Assembly (NCBI GenBank): GCA_035285005.1
Contig: JAYKIB010000255.1
Location: 1 to 5,659, forward strand
DNA length: 5,659 nucleotides
From: Prochlorothrix sp035285005
Lineage (GTDB): Bacteria > Cyanobacteriota > Cyanobacteriia > Prochlorotrichales > Prochlorotrichaceae
Direction of reading: 5' to 3'
The notes beneath the pieces were generated by a model. The model saw only the letters and a program-made list of their open reading frames with translations, had not been told where the DNA came from and did not search any database. The position numbers and the translations under genes are program-made. Positions 3,301-5,659 of this stretch are shown in pieces. The stretch's first letter is position 1. Each line of letters starts with the position of its first letter.

Positions 3301-5622
3301 ATGTCCCCTAGCCTCACCCCGGATCAAGTGGAACAGATCGTACAGAACCAGCATCCCAATCTGTTTGCTGTACTGGGCTGTCATCCCATCAAAACCGAAG
3401 CAGGGGAGTCAGGCTGGGTGATTCGCACCTACGCGCCTGGGATTGCAGCAGTTTGGGTTCGCTATCCCGAGCAGCGTCAGGAATATCCCCTCAAATGTTG
3501 CCACCATCCCCATTTTTTTGAGGGGGTTTTTACCGAACAGCCCCCTGCCCATTATCAACTCCGGCTGGATTTGGGAGATGGCCAACAGCGCGTGGTCTAC
3601 GACCCCTACAGCTTTCCGTCACCCCAAATTACTGACTTCGATCGCCATCTGTTTCAGGAAGGGCACCACCATCGCCTCTACGAAAAATTGGGCGCCCATC
3701 CCATCACCCTAGAGGGAGTAGCTGGGGTGTATTTTGCGGTTTGGGCACCCGCAGCCCAGGGGGTATCTGTAATTGGCAGCTTTAACCAGTGGCAGGGACG
3801 ATTACACCAAATGCAGCCGACGGAGAGCGGTATCTGGGAACTCTTTATTCCGGGGTGTAAAGCGGGCGATCGATACCAATATGAAATCCAAACCGCCCAG
3901 GGCCAAATCTACAAAAAGGCGGACCCCGTAGGGTTCTACCAAGAAGTGAGGCCCCGCACGGCCTCGATCGTCACGAATCTGGATACCTACGAGTGGCAGG
4001 ATCAGGACTGGTTACATCAACGCCGCAATCGGGATCCTCTGGCCCAACCGATCGCCATCTATGAGGTGCACCTGGGGTCTTGGCTCCACCATGCCACCGA
4101 TGCCTTACCCGATTTGCCGCCCCAGGTCACGGGATTCCCTAACCCGTCCGACTTCCAACCCGTCCCTATCTCTGGTTATCAGCCCCGACATCGCTTTTTG
4201 ACCTATCGGGAACTGGCCCAGCGTCTGATTCCCTATGTGCGGGATTTGGGCTATACCCACATCGAGCTAATGCCCCTCGCCGAGCATCCCTTTGACGGTT
4301 CCTGGGGCTATCAAGTGACGGGGTACTATGCGCCCACCTCCCGCTTTGGTGATCCGGCTGGATTGATGTATTTCATCGATCAGTGTCACCAGCAGGGGCT
4401 GGGGGTCATTCTAGACTGGGTGCCGGGGCATTTTTCCCGGGATGAGCACGGTTTGGGTCAGTTTGATGGCACAGCCCTCTATGAGTATGGGGATCCACGT
4501 AAGGGCGAACAGCCGGAGTGGGGCACCTTTGTTTTTGACTATGACAAACCCCAAGTTCGCAACTTTTTGATTGCAAATGCCCTGTTTTGGCTAGACAAAT
4601 ACCATGTGGACGGGATCCGAGTGGATGCGGTGGCCTCCATGTTGTATTTGGACTATGGGCGTAAGGCGGGGGAGTGGCTGCCGAATGCCTATGGGGGTCG
4701 AGAAAATATTGAGGCCGCAGAGTTTTTACGCCAGCTCAATCACACGCTCTTTAATTATTTTCCAGGTATTCTCTCGATCGCGGAAGAATCGACCGACTGG
4801 CCTATGGTCTCTTGGCCCACCTATGTGGGGGGGTTGGGCTTTAATTTGAAGTGGAACTTGGGCTGGAGCCACGATGTGTTGGACTATTTCAACATGGAAG
4901 CCCGCCTGCGCCAGTTTCACCACAATAATGTGACCTTTCCCATGTGGTATCACCACAGTGAGAACTTTATGTTGGTGTTATCCCATGATGATGTGGTGCG
5001 GGGACAGGGATCAATCCTAAGCCGGATGTCTGGAGATGAATGGCAGAAGTTTGCAAACCTCCGCTGTTTATGTAGTTTCCTGTATGCCCATCCCGGTAAG
5101 AAAACGACGTTTATGGGTTTGGAATTGGGGCAGTGGGACGAGTGGAATGTGTGGGGGGCACTGAGCTGGAATCTTTTGGAACAACCCCCACATCAACAGT
5201 TTCACCGCTTTATTCAAGATCTCAATTCCCTCTATTGCCAACACCCAGCTCTATACTCCCAGGACTTCCAGGAAGCGGGTTTTGATTGGATTGATTGTAG
5301 TGATAATCGCCACAGTGTCATTTCGTTTTTACGGCGAGGCGCTAACCCCGCTGACTTCGTGGTGGTCGTTTGTAACTTCACGCCTCAACCCCATTCTCAC
5401 TACCGCATTGGGGTGCCGGAGTTTGGTTTTTATGCCGAGCGCTTTAATAGTGATGCACGGGAATATGGGGGAAGCAATATGGGGAATTTAGGCGGAAAAT
5501 GGGCGGAGGAGTGGTCGTTCCATGGTCAGCCCTATTCTTTAGATTTATGTTTACCGCCGTTGGGGGTATTGGTGTTGGGTCTCGATCGCGATCGTCAACC
5601 CTATGGTCTTGCCTCAACGTGA
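3301..5622 (+). CDS. glgB: 1,4-alpha-glucan branching enzyme (GH13)
   Basis: Branching enzyme cuts alpha-1,4-glucan chains and re-joins them as alpha-1,6 branches in glycogen synthesis. The 773 residues match the long cyanobacterial form: N-terminal beta domain (about 5–105, with DPYSFP), CBM48 (about 141–227, GVYFAVWAPAAQGVSVIGSFNQW), GH13 (beta/alpha)8 barrel (about 255–655) and C-terminal beta domain ending LDLCLPPLGVLVL. Catalytic regions: GYYAPTSRFG (341–350), I DWVPGHF (372–378), II GIRVDAVAS with nucleophile Asp442, III AEES with acid/base Glu495, IV with His562 and stabiliser Asp563. All three catalytic acids are kept. Region IV is unusual, SHDDVVRGQG where the family has SHDEVVHGK, and MGLELGQW (605–612) replaces MGNEF. 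The start at 3301 is preferred over 3292 because of the Shine–Dalgarno sequence and because, from memory, homologues begin at the same distance before DQV. The gene is divergent from the tautomerase. Activity is likely; altered branching preference is possible. Confidence 0.95.
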   Translation: MSPSLTPDQVEQIVQNQHPNLFAVLGCHPIKTEAGESGWVIRTYAPGIAAVWVRYPEQRQEYPLKCCHHPHFFEGVFTEQPPAHYQLRLDLGDGQQRVVYDPYSFPSPQITDFDRHLFQEGHHHRLYEKLGAHPITLEGVAGVYFAVWAPAAQGVSVIGSFNQWQGRLHQMQPTESGIWELFIPGCKAGDRYQYEIQTAQGQIYKKADPVGFYQEVRPRTASIVTNLDTYEWQDQDWLHQRRNRDPLAQPIAIYEVHLGSWLHHATDALPDLPPQVTGFPNPSDFQPVPISGYQPRHRFLTYRELAQRLIPYVRDLGYTHIELMPLAEHPFDGSWGYQVTGYYAPTSRFGDPAGLMYFIDQCHQQGLGVILDWVPGHFSRDEHGLGQFDGTALYEYGDPRKGEQPEWGTFVFDYDKPQVRNFLIANALFWLDKYHVDGIRVDAVASMLYLDYGRKAGEWLPNAYGGRENIEAAEFLRQLNHTLFNYFPGILSIAEESTDWPMVSWPTYVGGLGFNLKWNLGWSHDVLDYFNMEARLRQFHHNNVTFPMWYHHSENFMLVLSHDDVVRGQGSILSRMSGDEWQKFANLRCLCSFLYAHPGKKTTFMGLELGQWDEWNVWGALSWNLLEQPPHQQFHRFIQDLNSLYCQHPALYSQDFQEAGFDWIDCSDNRHSVISFLRRGANPADFVVVVCNFTPQPHSHYRIGVPEFGFYAERFNSDAREYGGSNMGNLGGKWAEEWSFHGQPYSLDLCLPPLGVLVLGLDRDRQPYGLAST

Positions 5623-5659
5623 GGGAACCGCGATAACTCGCCGCTTCATGGTTGTGTCG
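5623..5659. other. Window end after glgB, nothing recognisable
   Basis: These 37 bases contain no terminator hairpin. An ATG at 5648–5650 opens a frame that leaves the window after four codons, so a following gene can be neither claimed nor excluded. Confidence 0.5.

Noticed and set aside
3212..3421. 69-codon open frame overlapping the start of glgB in another frame
   Set aside because: About half of it is an out-of-frame reading of glgB and no domain is visible. It is kept only as part of the decamer observation.
1..5659. Mobile element, CRISPR array, defence or toxin–antitoxin system
   Set aside because: No transposase, integrase, terminal repeats, regularly spaced repeats or small paired genes could be seen; all convincing genes are housekeeping or metabolic.

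Overview
The window looks like an ordinary chromosomal segment of a cyanobacterium. Three things point that way. The elongation-factor/ribosomal-protein order fusA–tuf–rpsJ is the cyanobacterial (and plastid-like) arrangement, in which S10 closes the str cluster. The proteins read as cyanobacterial: EF-Tu ends in SKILQ, S10 starts MATLQQQKIRIRL, and the branching enzyme closely resembles its cyanobacterial relatives. The hexamer CGATCG, core of the HIP1 palindrome, occurs at least 12 times in 5.7 kb where one or two would be expected. Base composition is moderately GC-rich.

Layout. Positions 1–308 hold the 3' end of fusA (EF-G domain V). After a 144-bp structured spacer comes tuf (453–1652), complete and closed by a textbook intrinsic terminator at 1677–1700. 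A 190-bp leader with competing hairpins precedes rpsJ (1890–2207). Positions 2208–2592 carry no convincing gene but several inverted repeats, including a 13-bp hairpin likely to end the rpsJ transcript. On the minus strand, 2593–2946 encodes a small MIF/phenylpyruvate-tautomerase family protein with its catalytic N-terminal proline. A 350-bp divergent intergenic region with a very stable hairpin separates it from glgB (3301–5622), a full-length 1,4-alpha-glucan branching enzyme. The last 37 bases hold no recognisable gene.

How the genes work together. EF-G, EF-Tu and S10 form the translation module. Terminator-like structures between each pair suggest that relative expression is tuned rather than one uniform transcript being made. 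The tautomerase and glgB are divergently oriented, have no obvious functional link to the str cluster or to each other, and belong to general metabolism (tautomerase chemistry and glycogen synthesis).

I see no mobile element, CRISPR array, tRNA or defence system, and no clear evidence of an undescribed system. The points most worth a second look are the altered catalytic region IV of the branching enzyme, the short E. coli-length EF-Tu G-domain loop, the possible attenuator ahead of rpsJ, and the structured leader of glgB.
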